A stretch of 64,000 bases of DNA from Tetracentron sinense (lineage: Eukaryota; Streptophyta; Magnoliopsida; Trochodendrales; Trochodendraceae): NCBI GenBank assembly GCA_015143295.1, contig CM026567.1:13286416-13350415 (forward strand). Reading direction: 5' to 3'. Shown piece after piece: positions 1 to 12,189 of this stretch. The notes beneath the pieces are model-generated. The model did no database searches and had not been told where the DNA came from. It worked only from the letters and a program-made list of their open reading frames with translations. How positions within the stretch are numbered: position 1 is the stretch's first letter; the number at the start of each line of letters is the position of its first letter. A program made the position numbers and the translations under genes.

Positions 1-810
1 ATTTGTTTGATCTCGTCTTGTAAGGAAGGGATTAGATCTGAGGATGACGGTTGGTCCTGGTGGACGTGTGAGATCTTCGGCTGCTCTTCGTACTGGTCAT
101 ATTCCTCTCCTTCGCCTGTTGCGGGTACGGGATTAGGTATGATAAAGGGGAAATGGCGAGGCTCATGTGTAGGTCTCTCGACTGGTTCTTTGGTTGGGAT
201 CCAGGTGGAGGGTTCTTCGGTCCGGGTGCCAATTAGAATCTTCAGGAATTCCAGAACACTGTCAAGCTTCGCCTACATAGCTGTTATGTCTTTGTCATGT
301 GACTGTAGGATCTCAGTGGTCCGCTGGTGCTGATCTGCAGGTTCTGCCATCAATCCTGTACTGCTTTCCGATTGTACTGTGTAGGAGTTGTTTTCTGATC
401 GGACTGTGAAAGGGGTATCTCTGTGGTTGGTACTTCCGTCAAGACTGCGTTGGCAGCTGCTGCTTCTGTGAGAATCGCAGTCAGAGAACAAGTCATAGGT
501 CGGCTCATACAACTGAAAAGAATGCAACTGCTAATCATGATTATGCATGAGGGCAAAAGGGATATGCTAAAAAAAGATTTTCATTGATGCATGAAGAGTG
601 CAGTGAGTACATTCATAGTGTGACTCAAAGAAGAGGAAAAAGACTCAATCCTAGGCAGGCCCTTCGGGGATCGAAAGTCAAGTGGATGAGGCATGCCCTC
701 AAGATCTATGATCTGTTGCTGGAGAGATGCGACTTCAACCTCCATCCGAGTGAGGGGTTTCGGTAGCGTTGAACATACGGTATCCAAATTGTTGGATACA
801 GGAGGTCATC

Positions 811-3429
811 TATAACGACCCGGAATATTAATATAATAAAATTATGTGTTCATGGGTCCTTAATGGAAGTTAATTAGTTAATTATTTGTTAAATTAATAA
901 AAAGTGGATTTCGCTCGGGATTGAAGTGCACCGAGGAAATCTCAGTATCTTTTGGCGAAAATCACACACAGTGTGCCGGTTGACTGCCGGGACACACCCC
1001 TATCGTATCGGTTCCGTCAGGTACCATTTCACGGGACCGCAGGGCCATTATGTGTGATAAAATTGAGAAAAAGGGGAAATTTTCATATTTCCAGAAATTA
1101 AGTGGGACCCAATATTTGTTGGAGATCCTAATAGAAATCTATGCGGTTGACACTAATGCATGTCAATCAGCCGTGGGGACTAATGTCTGTCGTTTCGGCA
1201 GTTATTTATCTCAAACGAAGAAGCGACAACGTGTTTTGTGTCCGAAATCAGAAAATTAGTGGGTTTTGTAATTTTCTTCCGGATAAAAGTGCAGCTGCCA
1301 AAACTCAATATTTTTCCCCAAATTTTTTACAGTAGGTGTCGGATTGCCCCAAGTTCGGTCACCTACAGTTTCATCAAAATCGGATGTCATTAAGTTGGAC
1401 TATGAAGGCCGTATACACGAGAGAAAGCGGAAAAATAGTCAAACGGTCAAACCATTGATTTGGTCAACGGGACCATTAATTATGGTCATGTGCTATGCAC
1501 ATGACCTTATCTATATAAAATGGAGGCCAACCTCCCCCATTTTCTCATGTTCTATAAATAGGGGAGGTTCTGCCACATAATATTTTAGAGAGAGAAAGTG
1601 AGGAGAGAGAAAGGAAGAGAGAGAAAGAGGAGAGAGAAAGAAGAGAGAAGTGGGTCCCGGACGCATTGGCGGAGTCCCTTTTTTGCACTAGCTACCTCGA
1701 AACGCGTGAAGCAAATAAAACCCCTCTCTTTTCTTCTCTTTTTCCGCTTATTTTGCTATATTATTTCATGTGAAGTATATGCATGTCTTTTGACGTGAAT
1801 GAAAAAGGGTCGGAGACCCCTATGTGATGTTGTGATTTTATGTGGTCCCTCGGGGAGCCCAGATCGGGTCCCGGGTAAATTATATCGCCACTCTAGGGTG
1901 ACGAAAAGTTGTTTTGCATGTCTTGTAAGGCTATGGAGACATCCATTAGCTTGAAAACGTTCCCTAACGAGACGGTATATTAACGGAGTTAGTTCACGGG
2001 CGCGAGGCCCAAGTATTAAGGTTAATCAAGTGAGGCTTGGGTTAATTGGGGTTAACCTGTGGTTAGAAAATCTAACCAGGGTTAAGTATAGTCTGTGGTT
2101 CCTCTTTGACTAGGTCAGGAGAGACGGTGTCCAGTAAGGCCCGGGGTTCCTCCGTGACTGATAGTCGGGAGATGTTGGTCTGTTTGTCTAGGTCATCCGT
2201 GGTGCCTCTTGGACTAGGTCAGGAGTGGTGGTGTCCTGCATGGCCCGTGGTTCCTCCGTGATTGATAGTCAGGAGATGTCGGAGTTTTAGGGAGTTTAAA
2301 GTGGCTGAACATCAGATAGTGTATAGTCTGGGGTTCCTCTCTGGGTGGGTCAGAAGATGTCGACACCGTGCTATCGGGGTCCCTTCTTGGTGGAACGTCA
2401 GGAGATGCCGGCATTGGTATAGATGTCGGGGTTCCTTCGTAAACTAGCCAGAAGATGACGGTAGGCAGGTTGGTCGGGGTTCCTTCATGATTGATACCCA
2501 GGGCAATGGCGGCGAATACATGGTAGATGTGGCCAGTCAATTGAATGGAAAAATAATTCCTTATTGGGCGGATGCCCATGTTGTGAGTGTAAGCTTCGGA
2601 TACGAAGTGGTCTGAGTCGGTATACTCAGGGTTGGTGTATTTGTCTGAGTTGGTGGACTCATGGTTCGATATGGAATCGTCGGATTCCAGGTGAGTTGGG
2701 TTGGTATACCCAAGGTTTGGTCGCGTTCGGGTGAAAGCCAGAACAACTTGTATGAGTCAAAATGACTCAATGTATTATGGTTAGGATTTAAAGACTTTAA
2801 GCTGAACATTTGTGGGCTGTAGCCAATTAATAGAGTCTCAGGACTCGAAATGAAACATGATTGATGATCGAAACGATAACTTGGTAATATAATACATTCA
2901 TAACTGAACTCATAATTGGAAAGTAATGTGAGGTTGGGAACCTCGGTTAAGGTGACGTAACCCTAAGTGACCTTGGGTCACAGTTTATTATATACTGTTC
3001 TATTTTACTGTAACATGCAAATTGAACTGCTTATTGTATCATTTTTGATGTGTGTTATTATGTAGAAAATAGTTTAGAAGGATTGTGGTTTTATTGGGCT
3101 TCATAGCTCACTGAATTTTTGTGTCAGCAGATCTTGAAGCTGCTGACCAGTAAGTGAAAAGTCCAACTGGACATTTTGGAAGCTTGTACAAGTTGTACTC
3201 GGGGTGATAGAAGCGCCTACTTTTGTAAAACAAACTTGATGTAAATAATACAGGTATAGGGTTTGTATGATGGCTATTGTGATGACAGGTATTATTTGCT
3301 TTTTGGAAGCATCTGATAAATGTTTAAATTTCTCGTATTTTCACGGGTAAAGTCTTCCGCTTGCATGATTTAACGAACGAATGCGCGTCTCGGAACTTGA
3401 TTCCCTAGGCGCGGGTTCGGGACGTCACA
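811..3429 (+). mobile_element. Solo LTR (2.6 kb), LTR-retrotransposon family with ends TATAACGACC...GACGTCACA
   Basis: Bounded by a perfect 5-bp target-site duplication, TCATC at 806-810 and 3430-3434. No gag, pol, primer-binding site or polypurine tract lies between the ends, so this is one LTR left after recombination. A TATA box at 1553-1560 followed by a GA-rich tract fixes the plus orientation. It is inserted in the internal region of the Ogre-like element, so it is younger than that element. Confidence 0.88.
1553..1560 (+). promoter_or_regulatory. LTR core promoter TATA box
   Basis: TATAAATA followed by a short GC-rich stretch and then a GAGA-rich tract (about 1585-1650) with transcript-leader character. 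This is the probable U3/R promoter of the solo LTR at 811-3429. Confidence 0.6.
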
Positions 3430-4610
3430 TCATCTCCGCCTTTGCACTATCAAGCTATTCTTGGTGGAAATGAAGCTGGGCCCGGATGACGGCATTTTTC
3501 CTAGCGTTGCCTCTACGTCTCCTATGAAGGGATTGGATTGTCTGCTCCAATTGTTCAACCTATTCTTGTACGACCTGGAGTTCCCGACCTTGTTTTCCTT
3601 CCTACTGCCTGAATGCATGTTGGTCTTTCCATAGCTTCTTCCATTTTTGCTGGATCTGGAGCTGTCTCTCCAGGAAGAAGTCTGTCCAGGGAACCACCAT
3701 CTCTGCTAGGGGTATGGTCCCTTGTGATGGAGCTGTAACTGGTGTGGGCAATTGCCTAGGCGTAAGCATACCGGGTAGAATGTTAGGATTGTCCACCCAT
3801 TGTCTGTATGCCGAGTTGGTTGATGGCCCTGATAAGACCATGAAGTCTGGCCATTGGTCTCATCTGGAACTGCGCCAAGCTGACTGGAAGTGCCGGGTGA
3901 GGTTGTCGGAGTGCACTGTGAAGGTGATCCAATCATTTTCCTGCTGGTCTATCACGAGGATACGCTGAGGGAGTTCAAACTGTCGAAGGATTCGGAGTGG
4001 TGTATAGACTGCGGAGCCTATTAGACCAGCAAGAATCATGCATCATCTGCCGGTGATGATAACACGAGGTAGCCTGTTCAACACAAGCCAATTGCATTGC
4101 CAAGTGATTTCTTCCTTTGACAGGTCTTGGAGGAGCTGGTAGAGCTCTCCAACATCTGAAGTTACTATCGGCCCTTGATTCTGAGAAATCTTCTAAGGCA
4201 GACTGTAAACATCACGTATGCCGTCTGGTACTGAAATGATTGTATGCAAGTGAATTACCAACTAGAGGTGTACTGGCATGGAAGATGCCTTTTCTGCGGT
4301 TTGCAGACTCGTTGAGAGCTCTGAGAAGCTCGGCTAGGATGACTGGTACAACCAAGCAGGAGTTGTGCATGTCCTCAATGATCCCGACCAGAACTGCTTC
4401 GACGAGCGAACGGCACCTTGGGAACACCAACTGAGACATGGTTATCAGTGCAAGGGCATTGAGACCGGAAAGTTCTACTGAAATGGAGTCAAGGTTTCAT
4501 TTATGCTTGTACTTCTTTTCAAGAAAGGACACGGATATTGGATCAAAAGAGCCGTTAGGACCCAGCTACAAGCAGGCAGGCTTGATATGCAAGAACCTAG
4601 ATAGCTTTGC

Positions 4611-5090
4611 CTAGTATGTTGTCTCGTAGCATGGTACTATGGCTTCGTCGTTCATGTTTAATCCCAGAATGCGCTGAATCTCTTCCAGTGTTGGGCAGAG
4701 CTCGTTCTTACCAAAATGAAATACCATGTGAGATGGGCTCCAACGCTGGATAGTAGTGTTCATGAGGCGCGAGTCTGGGTTAACTACAGATAGGTTTAGG
4801 ATATTTCCGATTTTGTAGTACTGAGCCCAAATGAGACGTTGACTCAAGATGAAAGCCCCAATTGAAGCCTGGATGTTGTCATCACAGGTCCCTGAGAAGT
4901 TAGATGCACGGGCCGTGACTGTCGGCCCATTGACTGAGTTATCCCTGAAGGACCTGCCATCTACCTGGACAATGGTACAGACTCTATGAGTGCACTGTGC
5001 ATGAGATGGGATGCAAAAATGATGATGCAAATTTTGATTGGGTGTGACACGGCACACGTGATCCGATAGGGCAAACGAACTGGGATCCAA
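4611..5090 (-). pseudogene. gag-side ORF1 fragment of the Ogre-like element
   Basis: A 159-codon stretch on the coding strand of the element, about 0.7 kb downstream of its 5' LTR. It contains FHFGKNELCPTLEEIQRILG, resembling the 'FG..EL.PTLEE...L' signature of the N-terminal protein carried by many plant Tat/Ogre-type elements. Weaker coding traces on the same strand continue leftward at 4212-4439, 3602-3841, 581-787 and 273-527, on both sides of the nested solo LTR. Assignment rests on the motif and position only. It is a fossil and not expected to be functional. Confidence 0.55.
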
Positions 5091-5806
5091 CGTGCTTTAG
5101 CCTAGGTTGTTGGAAACCGAGGGACCTACCAGATCAAGGTTGGGACAGGCCTAGTGAAGGCTTGTCTGCCTGGGATTTGGACCCCATACGCTATGTCAGG
5201 AAGCAGGGTTGGATGTAGTTTATTACAAGTACATGTTTGGCTCATTATATACCCCTGAGTGGGTGATTATCCTGGTAGAATGTGCCCGGGTAATCAACCA
5301 TGATTGGGGACAGGTATAGGGTGCAAGCAGGTTGGGGTTTGTAGTAACCCTTCCAGAATAGACTGCTTGAAGACTATACCGAAACCTAGACTACATGTAT
5401 GAATGCTGGTTTGATGCAAGGGTGTTCCTAGTAGGATGGGGGGATCACTTAACACCGTATATGCGACTCCCCGGTATAGAACATACTTGAAAAGGGACGA
5501 TTGGTGTAAGCAGGAGCATTCAAAATCCTTCCCTGAGAGATATCACCCAACAGGAGTAACTCCGCGGACCTCCAAGACGCTTAAGTCACTGACACTGAGG
5601 ATGATCATCCAGCAGCCGTTAACGTAATAAGTTTATCTACTGGGTTGAATGAGATTAATTACACTACTATGACATGTATGGATGCACAGTACACAATTAA
5701 TCAAGAGATGTAAAATGATTAGTGTTTAGTTGAACGCTTAAGCATTTTATATAAGATTAAGGTTTAGTTGGCTCAAACCTGGGTTCCTAGTTGAACCCTG
5801 ATTAAA

Positions 5807-5824
5807 TCTCCAACAGAGTCGCCA
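5807..5824 (-). other. Primer-binding site, tRNA-Arg type
   Basis: On the minus strand this reads TGGCGACTCTGTTGGAGA, four bases downstream of the LTR end at 5829. It resembles the tRNA-Arg primer site of Ogre elements, and it fixes the orientation and the LTR boundary. Confidence 0.7.
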
Positions 5825-5828
5825 GAGC

Positions 5829-8224
5829 TGTGAGCACAGGAAATTCACTCCCCCAATATGTTTGTGGCTCACGGGTTTTTGAGAGTCGTCATCTATTCAT
5901 TCAGAAGGGATAAGTCCCCCGAAGTTTTGGATAAGGACTTGGTCCACGAGCGAGATCAGGGTAAGGGGTTCGGTTAAGTCCAAGGAAGGTGTTAGGCACC
6001 CCGAGGCTTCTGTTTTACAACGGTTCTGTATTCCCCGGGTTTAAGCCAAATAAAGTTAATCTTGTTTAGAATGCCAAAATGTTTAAGTGAACACTAATCA
6101 AAGAAAGGAAAAAGCTAACTGGGGTCGGGCCCGTGTTGGGCCTACGTACTCACAGGGTGAGATCAGACCGAGCGTAGTTCTGGCACGTGAGCCTGTACCG
6201 AGGCTAAGGGCGTGTGTGTGTGCACCAAGGGTGGCTAACATGGGCTAGTACGGTAGAGTAGGGTTGGTTGACCGAGGAGGTCAAGTGCAAAGTATTGTAA
6301 GCCCGGTAGGCTTAGGGAGTAGTCCGGTAGACTAAGGAGGAGTCCGACCTGGGTTAGGATTGCTAACCGGGGTTAGGCCAAACTAACTGCAGTTAGGGTT
6401 GTTAACCACAGTAAAAAATAAGTGAGTTGTAGCCCGGTAGGCTAAGACGGGAGCCCGGTAGGCCGAAGTAAGTCCGGTAGACTTGGTTTTTAGGCCCGGT
6501 AGGCCGTAAACCGAAGTTAACTACGATTAGGAATGCTAATCGTGGTTAAGGGGGTCTAACTGTGGCTAGAGTTGTTAACCAGGGTTAGGGAGAGGGCTAA
6601 AGTCAGGATTATGGTCCAATTATAGTTTAAGGAATGTCCGTTTAATTTCCCAAGGTTTGTAGGGTTAAGGGGTGCTTAACCGTGGTTAAATGTTAACCGG
6701 AGGTGCATTTTACCTTGGTTAAGGGTTTGGTACAGTCCAAGGTGGTTCCAGGGGGCTAGGTAGGGCCTAAAGTGGCCTCCTACCAGGTTTGGGCCCCTGT
6801 AAAAGCCCAGAAATAAAACAAAGTTGAATGTCGGTAATGTAATTACCTACATTATGGATAGTGTTTTAAGACTGTGTTTTTGCTAAGGTTAACTAGGGTT
6901 AACGGATAACCCGAGGGGAACCAGAGGCATGGGATTGTAGGGGGGACTCCTGGGAAGAGTTCAGGCCAGGTGTGGACCTCAGAGGATGCCTGGAGTGGGC
7001 CCCACAAGAGTGTAAAGCCACTGTAACAGACAGTGCAAGTTGGCGGTAGTCGTTCTAACACCCATCCCAGATCAGGCAAAAAACAGAATATCGGTAGAGG
7101 TATGACTGACATTCTGGAAAAAGCTTAGAAACCAGGGGTCGGCAGAGGGGTCACCAACAAATGGAAAACAGGCCATTTTCAGAATGACAGTACTGAGGGT
7201 ACCGTCATTCTGGGTTTTCTTTGAAAACTGGATCCGTGGCCACTAGGGCTGGGCACAGAGGTCACTAGGGGTTCCCTCATGGTATGAGGGACCCCCAGAA
7301 GTTTCTGTAATGGCTGTCAAGCCTTGATGGAGATGCTATACTCGAAGGGGTTCACCACACCTATGGTTTAGGTGGGTGAACACCCTGTGTGGGTCTGTAT
7401 ACCTACTAAGCAATAACAAAACAAAGAAAAACGTCCCCTAGAGATGACCAGGGGCTCACATGATGGAGAGAACAAAAGGAAAGTGGGTAGGGGAAGTCCC
7501 TACCCAAGCTCTGTTTCTAGCCAAACAGGGAGTGCCTTCGGGTGTTTGGTGGTGGCGCTCCAGTGGTGCTGCCCGAGCAGGGGGGGAGAGGCAGGTCTAG
7601 GGGAAGCCTAGAACCGAACCAAGGATGAAAAAGGGGTAAGGATTTCGGTTTTGCGACAGGGGTTCTCCTCCAAAAAAATCAGATGCTATGAACTGTGGTG
7701 GCGATGGGTGTTTATAGGGAAGCTCCTAAGGGACCTAAAAGGGATTTAGAAGAAGGGAGAGGAGGGTATTGGACCAAGGTAAGGTCGAATAAGGGCTGAG
7801 GAGGGAGAGACCGAGGTGGAGGTAGAGTGTGCAGGGGTGTTGCAGGCCTGCAACTCGGAACTTGAAGATGTCGGTAGAAGGACTACCGACAGCCTGAAAC
7901 AAGGCCAAATTTAAGACGTCGGTAGAGGGTCTACCGACATCAGGGATTTTAGTTTGAAAATGGGCTGGGCCCTGTACACTCGGGTATATGGGATTATCCT
8001 AAGGGTTTTTGGGCCTTGAGGGCTCGAGGCTGAGGGTAAGGCCCTATAGGCCATGGGTTTAAGGGGTACACTAAGGTCACATAATGCTAGGGTTTAGGAC
8101 ATGGGTTTTTCTAGGGTTTGACTGGAGAGGCTTACCTAGGTTGTGAGGGACTTGGTAGGGGAGGTAACCACAGTCAAGGGATTTTAACTACAGTTAGATG
8201 GGTTGTAAAAATCGGGTGCTTACA
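5829..8224 (-). repeat. 5' LTR of the Ogre-like element (2.4 kb)
   Basis: Plus-strand ends are TGTGAGCACAGG and GGGTGCTTACA. A second member of the same LTR family is the solo LTR at 57993-60310, co-linear over its whole length. The LTR has multiple short inverted repeats with the core GTCGGTA...TACCGAC (7033-7053, 7086-7114, 7182-7210, 7867-7892, 7915-7941). It also has many interspersed 'CCGGTAG(G/A)C' and 'GGTTAA' motifs, giving a low-complexity middle section (6250-6800). Confidence 0.85.
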
Positions 8225-9170
8225 CTGACCTCCATAGAGACGTTTAGGCATTCTTAACATCCATTCTCATGTGAGCCACATGCTTCTTAAATCTAGTGAT
8301 AACCCCCACAATTATCTTGAGACAGTGTCTGCAAAACCTTTCCTTATTCACTCTTTCTCCGTCTCCAACCAATATTGAAGGACCATCTTGGCTTGATTAA
8401 GTACAAAAAATTATTAAAATAATAATGAAACAAATATGACAATGTTAAATACATAAGATTGAGAATGAAAAAAATTGACTAATAATAATCTAAAAGAAAA
8501 ATGAATTTTTTGGTTATTTTAATAAATATAATTATGAATTATTTAAACTAACATAAATAATGATTAGTCTATTGGTCCCATAGACAAGTCTCATATAAAT
8601 ATTTGAAACACAAATAAATAATAAGTAGCTTAAAATCTTTAAAGTTATATTCGAATTATAATTTTTGATATTAAAAAATTAAATAAATAATTTATTATCC
8701 AGAAAAAGGGATTGAGATCTTGTAGATCACCTTTCAAGCACAAGTGAGTGGTATATGTGTATTAAAAAGCATTTGACCGGAATGAGAAAAGGGATAGATA
8801 ATAGGTTGGAAGGCTATAGAGAGTGCTTTTCAAGAGGGTTAACCTCCCACTTTGCAATAGATAGATGGACTTACAACCCTCTAGCCTCTTGATAAACCTA
8901 TAGACCAATGCCTCCCAAATCGATAAAGCTTTGAAGTGAGCCCCTAAAGGAGTAAAGGTAGACCCAAGTATTTGGCTAGAAGGGACACAATTTTGCAACC
9001 TAGACACATGGCTAGCACCTTTAGATTGAGAACCTCTTCTACAACAAAGATTTGACTTATGAGAAAGTTAATTCTCAACCTAGACATTTCCTCAAAACAT
9101 TTAATTAGACAAGGAAGCCCTAAAAACAAGAGGGTGTCATCGACAAATAGGAGATGGGACAGTTGGACAG
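8225..9170 (-). repeat. Dispersed repeat block, copy 1 (LINE 3' region)
   Basis: About 945 bp co-linear with 42016-42975, roughly 95% identical by eye. It comprises an AT-rich half (8225-8755) and a LINE reverse-transcriptase C-terminal half. The AT-rich half could be the LINE 3' UTR, or the whole block could be a small segmental duplication. No poly(A) tract is visible at the left border of either copy. Confidence 0.7.
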
Positions 9171-9430
9171 GAGGACTTTCTATGTGGAATTGTTCCTAAA
9201 CCAACTCCGAGGCCCTAACAATCACCTTTTTTTTTTTGTAATGTCGGGTGTCCCAACCTTGACAAGAAAGGACTAGTACTTTCGGATGCACGCACTCACC
9301 CACAAACACTGCATCAGATAAGCCCGAGAGGAGTTGAGCTCGAGACCGTGGCCTAACAATTATCTTGCTAAGGGCTTATGTGATCATGATGAACAGAAAG
9401 GGTTTGGAGATGGTCATATATTAAAACTCT
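8762..9430 (-). mobile_element. L1-type LINE fragment, reverse transcriptase C-terminal part
   Basis: The minus strand encodes the last part of a plant LINE ORF2 reverse transcriptase. Successive pieces match a 'LSHLLF.DDTLLF' catalytic motif (here FVDD, 9130-9160), then KYLGLPL, then RLEGCKSIYLL and LPTYYLSLFSF from the thumb region. The frame changes at least twice between 9129 and 8762. The upstream part (9170-9430) reads toward a conserved 'EALSKIIVRASELV' region and is split by a SINE at 9227-9351. This copy keeps a segment that the paralogous copy at 42.6-43.3 kb has lost. Confidence 0.7.
9227..9351 (-). mobile_element. 5'-truncated SINE, minus strand
   Basis: Starts with an 11-base T tract (the A tail on the minus strand) and is flanked by the near-repeat CCTAACAAT at 9214-9222 and 9352-9360. 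The minus-strand body shares blocks with the SINE at 47069-47260, including ACTAGTCCT / ATTAGTCCT and GGTTGGGACACC / GGTTGGGGACACC just before the tail. It is inserted in the LINE fragment at 8762-9430. Confidence 0.6.
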
Positions 9431-9686
9431 TGTAATTTTTTTTTTCTAGTATTCAAGTGTACTGTGTCAGTCACCTAAAATACTTATACGTATTGATACG
9501 ATCCATATTTTAGAACATGGTAAAACAAGACATGAATAACACATTTCTTTGTTTTATGCCTATTTTAATTTTTTCATAATTAATAATTAATTAGTTTGCC
9601 TTCAAGTACTTTGGCTATTATTTTTTATGTAGTTTCATGAGAAATAATATTAAACTGGGTTTTGGTTCATCAAACTATAATTGCAG
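9431..9686. other. AT-rich non-coding stretch ending in a splice acceptor
   Basis: No coding signal. It is T-rich and ends with TATAATTGCAG directly before the probable host exon at 9687, so part of it may be an intron. Confidence 0.4.
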
Positions 9687-9919
9687 GTTAGATTGGATCC
9701 TTCTAGGCCATTGAGTAAATGCAAGCATTGGGTTGTTGCTGAAATTTTGAAGAAAGCGCGAATCTATGTTCCACCCTCAACGCAAGGTCCTGCTAATTCA
9801 AGCTGCAAGACTGAAGTACTGAAATTTTGAAGAAAGCGCGAATCTATGTTCCACCCTCAGCGCATGGTCCTGCTAATTCAAGCAGCAAGACTGAAGTAAT
9901 CGCTTCTTCATCCTCTTAA
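9687..9919 (+). pseudogene. Probable terminal exon of an unrecognised host gene, carrying a tandem duplication
   Basis: After the acceptor ATTGCAG (AG at 9685-9686) the frame opens with [20 protein letters not shown] and continues [20 protein letters not shown]. An 80-bp tandem duplication (copies from 9739 and 9819) follows. In the first copy the frame runs into the duplication and stops at LKF*. In the second copy the sequence ends KTEVIASSSS and a TAA at 9917-9919, the likely ancestral C terminus. Since 80 is not a multiple of 3, the duplication truncates the product. I do not recognise the family. No upstream exon is identifiable in the window. Even codon quality and the acceptor support a real host exon, but a chance frame is possible. 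Confidence 0.4.
9739..9898 (+). repeat. 80-bp tandem duplication, two copies
   Basis: The unit beginning CTGAAATTTTGAAG occurs at 9739 and 9819 with only a few differences (AACGCAAGG versus AGCGCATGG; CTGCAAG versus CAGCAAG). It lies inside the probable host exon. Confidence 0.9.
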
Positions 9920-10721
9920 GGTTTGATTACAACTCATCACCTGTGATCTGTACTGATATTCATCTTGCTAGAGTCAAAGCTTATTGGTTACTTCTTATGC
10001 ACTCGTATACTATCTGAGTCTCTTTCGTGAGTAGCTGAATGGATTTCAATTTCTGGAGTTTGAAGGATTTGTGAACTTATATTATCCCTTTAACTTACAT
10101 CAATTTTTTTTTTTAAAGGTAACCATAACCAAACCGAGTGCTGTAGGATGAGTAGTGAAATATTATAAAGAGATTTGTCGAGTATAGTCACACTACTTTT
10201 GTGGAGATGCTAGAGAGGAATTGCACCAAAGTGGCATTGATCATCGAGTGAATACCCAACATTTTGAAACCAAACTAGACTGGAGCGTTGAGCCATTTGA
10301 ACGACTTCATGGGCCTCTTTGAGATGGGGTGACCACTAGACAAGTGTTATGCCAAGAAACTTTTCAGAATAGGGAGAACCATTCAGCCCATAGGCATTCG
10401 AACAGGATGGCTTGCAGTTGACCTGCGTGGTCCATTTTTTTTTCCCACTCTTCAGTCTTCACCCATGGACACCAATTTTAATTAATAGGAAAAGAGAACA
10501 GATTTAGGGATCTATTGCAAGAACCTAAGCTATGTTTGGTTGCCGAGAAAGTAGGAGATGGAAAAGAAAATTGAAAGAAAATTTTACTATCCATTGTTTG
10601 GTTACCGAGAAAATTGAAAAGGGAAAAGAAAAGTGAAAGAACATTTTAAAAAATTTATGTCAAAACCTGGATTTAAAATCATTACAAAAATGATAGATTT
10701 TAGAGAGAAAAGTGAAAGAAA
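9920..10721. other. Non-coding sequence with a purine-rich, repeat-like end
   Basis: No coding region recognised. 10093-10450 is bounded by long T tracts and may be an old unclassified retroposon. 10535-10720 contains TTTGGTTGCCGAGAAA and TTTGGTTACCGAGAAA, followed by GAAA-rich sequence. The reverse complement of the same motif lies at about 37805-37822. Confidence 0.35.
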
Positions 10722-11743
10722 AAAATTGTCGCGGCCCAAAACCCACCCTAGGAGTTAGAGTGAAATCTTGGATAACTTATCATGACCCGCATGACATGCT
10801 TGACAAACCATCCTGCAAAACACACGGAGCATATACGATAGAGGAAAAAATAGCAGAAGCATAACTAACATGGCACAGCGGAAGTCTAACAAAACCCTCT
10901 ATAAATATATGCATGATCTAAGTTTTGTACAAAAGAGTAAACAAAAGAAAGGTGCGGACATGCCCGCCAAAATACATTTATATATAATCTCTCGTTCTCA
11001 CCCACACTCACTTAGAATCTACCACCTAATAGTAACCCTCTACATGAGGCTCCTCCGTAGGGACCTCCTCGAAGTATTCTTCCACCCAAGGACTAGGAGG
11101 ACAAATATCAAACGAAGCAGCAGCTCCCTCAGTACCTGCCGACATGAGACATACGGCTGAGCATGAAATACTCAGTGGGTACCAAATAATATCCAACAGT
11201 CATAGCTTAATAATAACGAAATAAAGCAGGAAGCAGTTCATATAGTAACAGGAAAGTAAACAGTTTATATTTCATGCTTGCATCACATCAAAGCTGGGAA
11301 AACTCTTGAAAACATCGTGTGCTTGACTTAACTTGAAATACTCTTTTTGTGCTTGAAAACTTGTCTTGTCATGTTCTGTCTTGTTTGTCTTGTCATGTTC
11401 TATCTTGTCTTGTCGTGTCATGCATATCATGTCATGAAATGTAAAATGCTCATGCTTGCTTGCTTGAAATTTAAACATGCTCATGCACTTGGGATGTTAG
11501 TGCCCTTGAACAACTTGATGGGAGGGTGGTGTAAACCCCCTCTTTTGCGAAATATGGAATAAAGCAACTTGAAGGGAGGGTAAGTGTAAACCCCCCTCTT
11601 TTACAAAAATGCAATGAAGCAACTTGAAGGGAGGGAAGTGTAAACTCCCTCTTTTGCAAAAATGCCATAAAGTAAACATGCATGCTTGAAGGCACACTAA
11701 CATCTTGCTTGAGGTGTTCTTGTTCTTGTCAAAGTGAGGCAAA

Positions 11744-11761
11744 ACATATCTTAAGATATGT
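11744..11761. repeat. 18-bp palindrome conserved in the LTR family
   Basis: ACATATCTTAAGATATGT is a perfect palindrome. The arms recur at the same LTR position in the other copies (about 18647-18664, 48314-48331, 50581-50598, 60998-61015) while the central four bases differ. Confidence 0.7.
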
Positions 11762-12189
11762 CATACCTCTATTTACCAACCCTTACGTATGGCCTTGTCA
11801 TGGTGTTCGTGAATCGAGACTAAAACCCTTATTCTTGAAAAACCCAATAAATCGTGTCATGCATGTCGTGCTTGTGAAGTCGTGTACAATTAACTCATGA
11901 AATTTAATAACATGGTAGGCTCAAAATCATTCAAGGCAACATTTAATATTAGAGCAATTAAATCTACAAGCATGCGATTCTAGAAAGCGAGTAAATCTAC
12001 AACTATGCTATTCTAGAAATCGAGTAAAGTTCGTTTAATCCAACTTAGCATGTGTGTTTATTATTTGTATAATACCCTTCCCATTTTCCCCATCACATTT
12101 CAACCATATCCATAGAATTCATTCACTAACTCCATCTTATATCATGTGATACAACCATCAATAGCATTCATCCATTCCCTTCCCATTTG

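Larger units (their letters stand above)
1..8224 (-). mobile_element. Ogre/Tat-like Ty3/gypsy retrotransposon, 5' part only, cut by window edge
   Basis: A minus-strand element whose 5' LTR is 5829-8224. It is followed (reading leftward) by a primer-binding site, a leader of about 0.7 kb and a broken gag-side coding region that runs off the left edge. The primer-binding site TGGCGACTCTGTTGGAGA matches the tRNA-Arg-type site I associate with Ogre elements. The 5 bases after the LTR (8225-8229, CTGAC) would be one target-site duplication; its partner lies outside the window. A solo LTR of another family (811-3429) is inserted in the internal region. The element is clearly broken, with many interruptions in what is visible. 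Pol and the 3' LTR are not seen. Confidence 0.75.

Noticed and set aside
1598-1798. Arg/Glu-rich plus-strand frame after the TATA box at 1553
   Set aside because: Produced by a GAGA-rich leader of a solo LTR; low complexity.
10870-11160. Plus-strand frames of 60-95 codons near 10870, 47496 and 60284
   Set aside because: They are the opposite strand of the conserved LTR block; the conserved peptide reads on the other strand.
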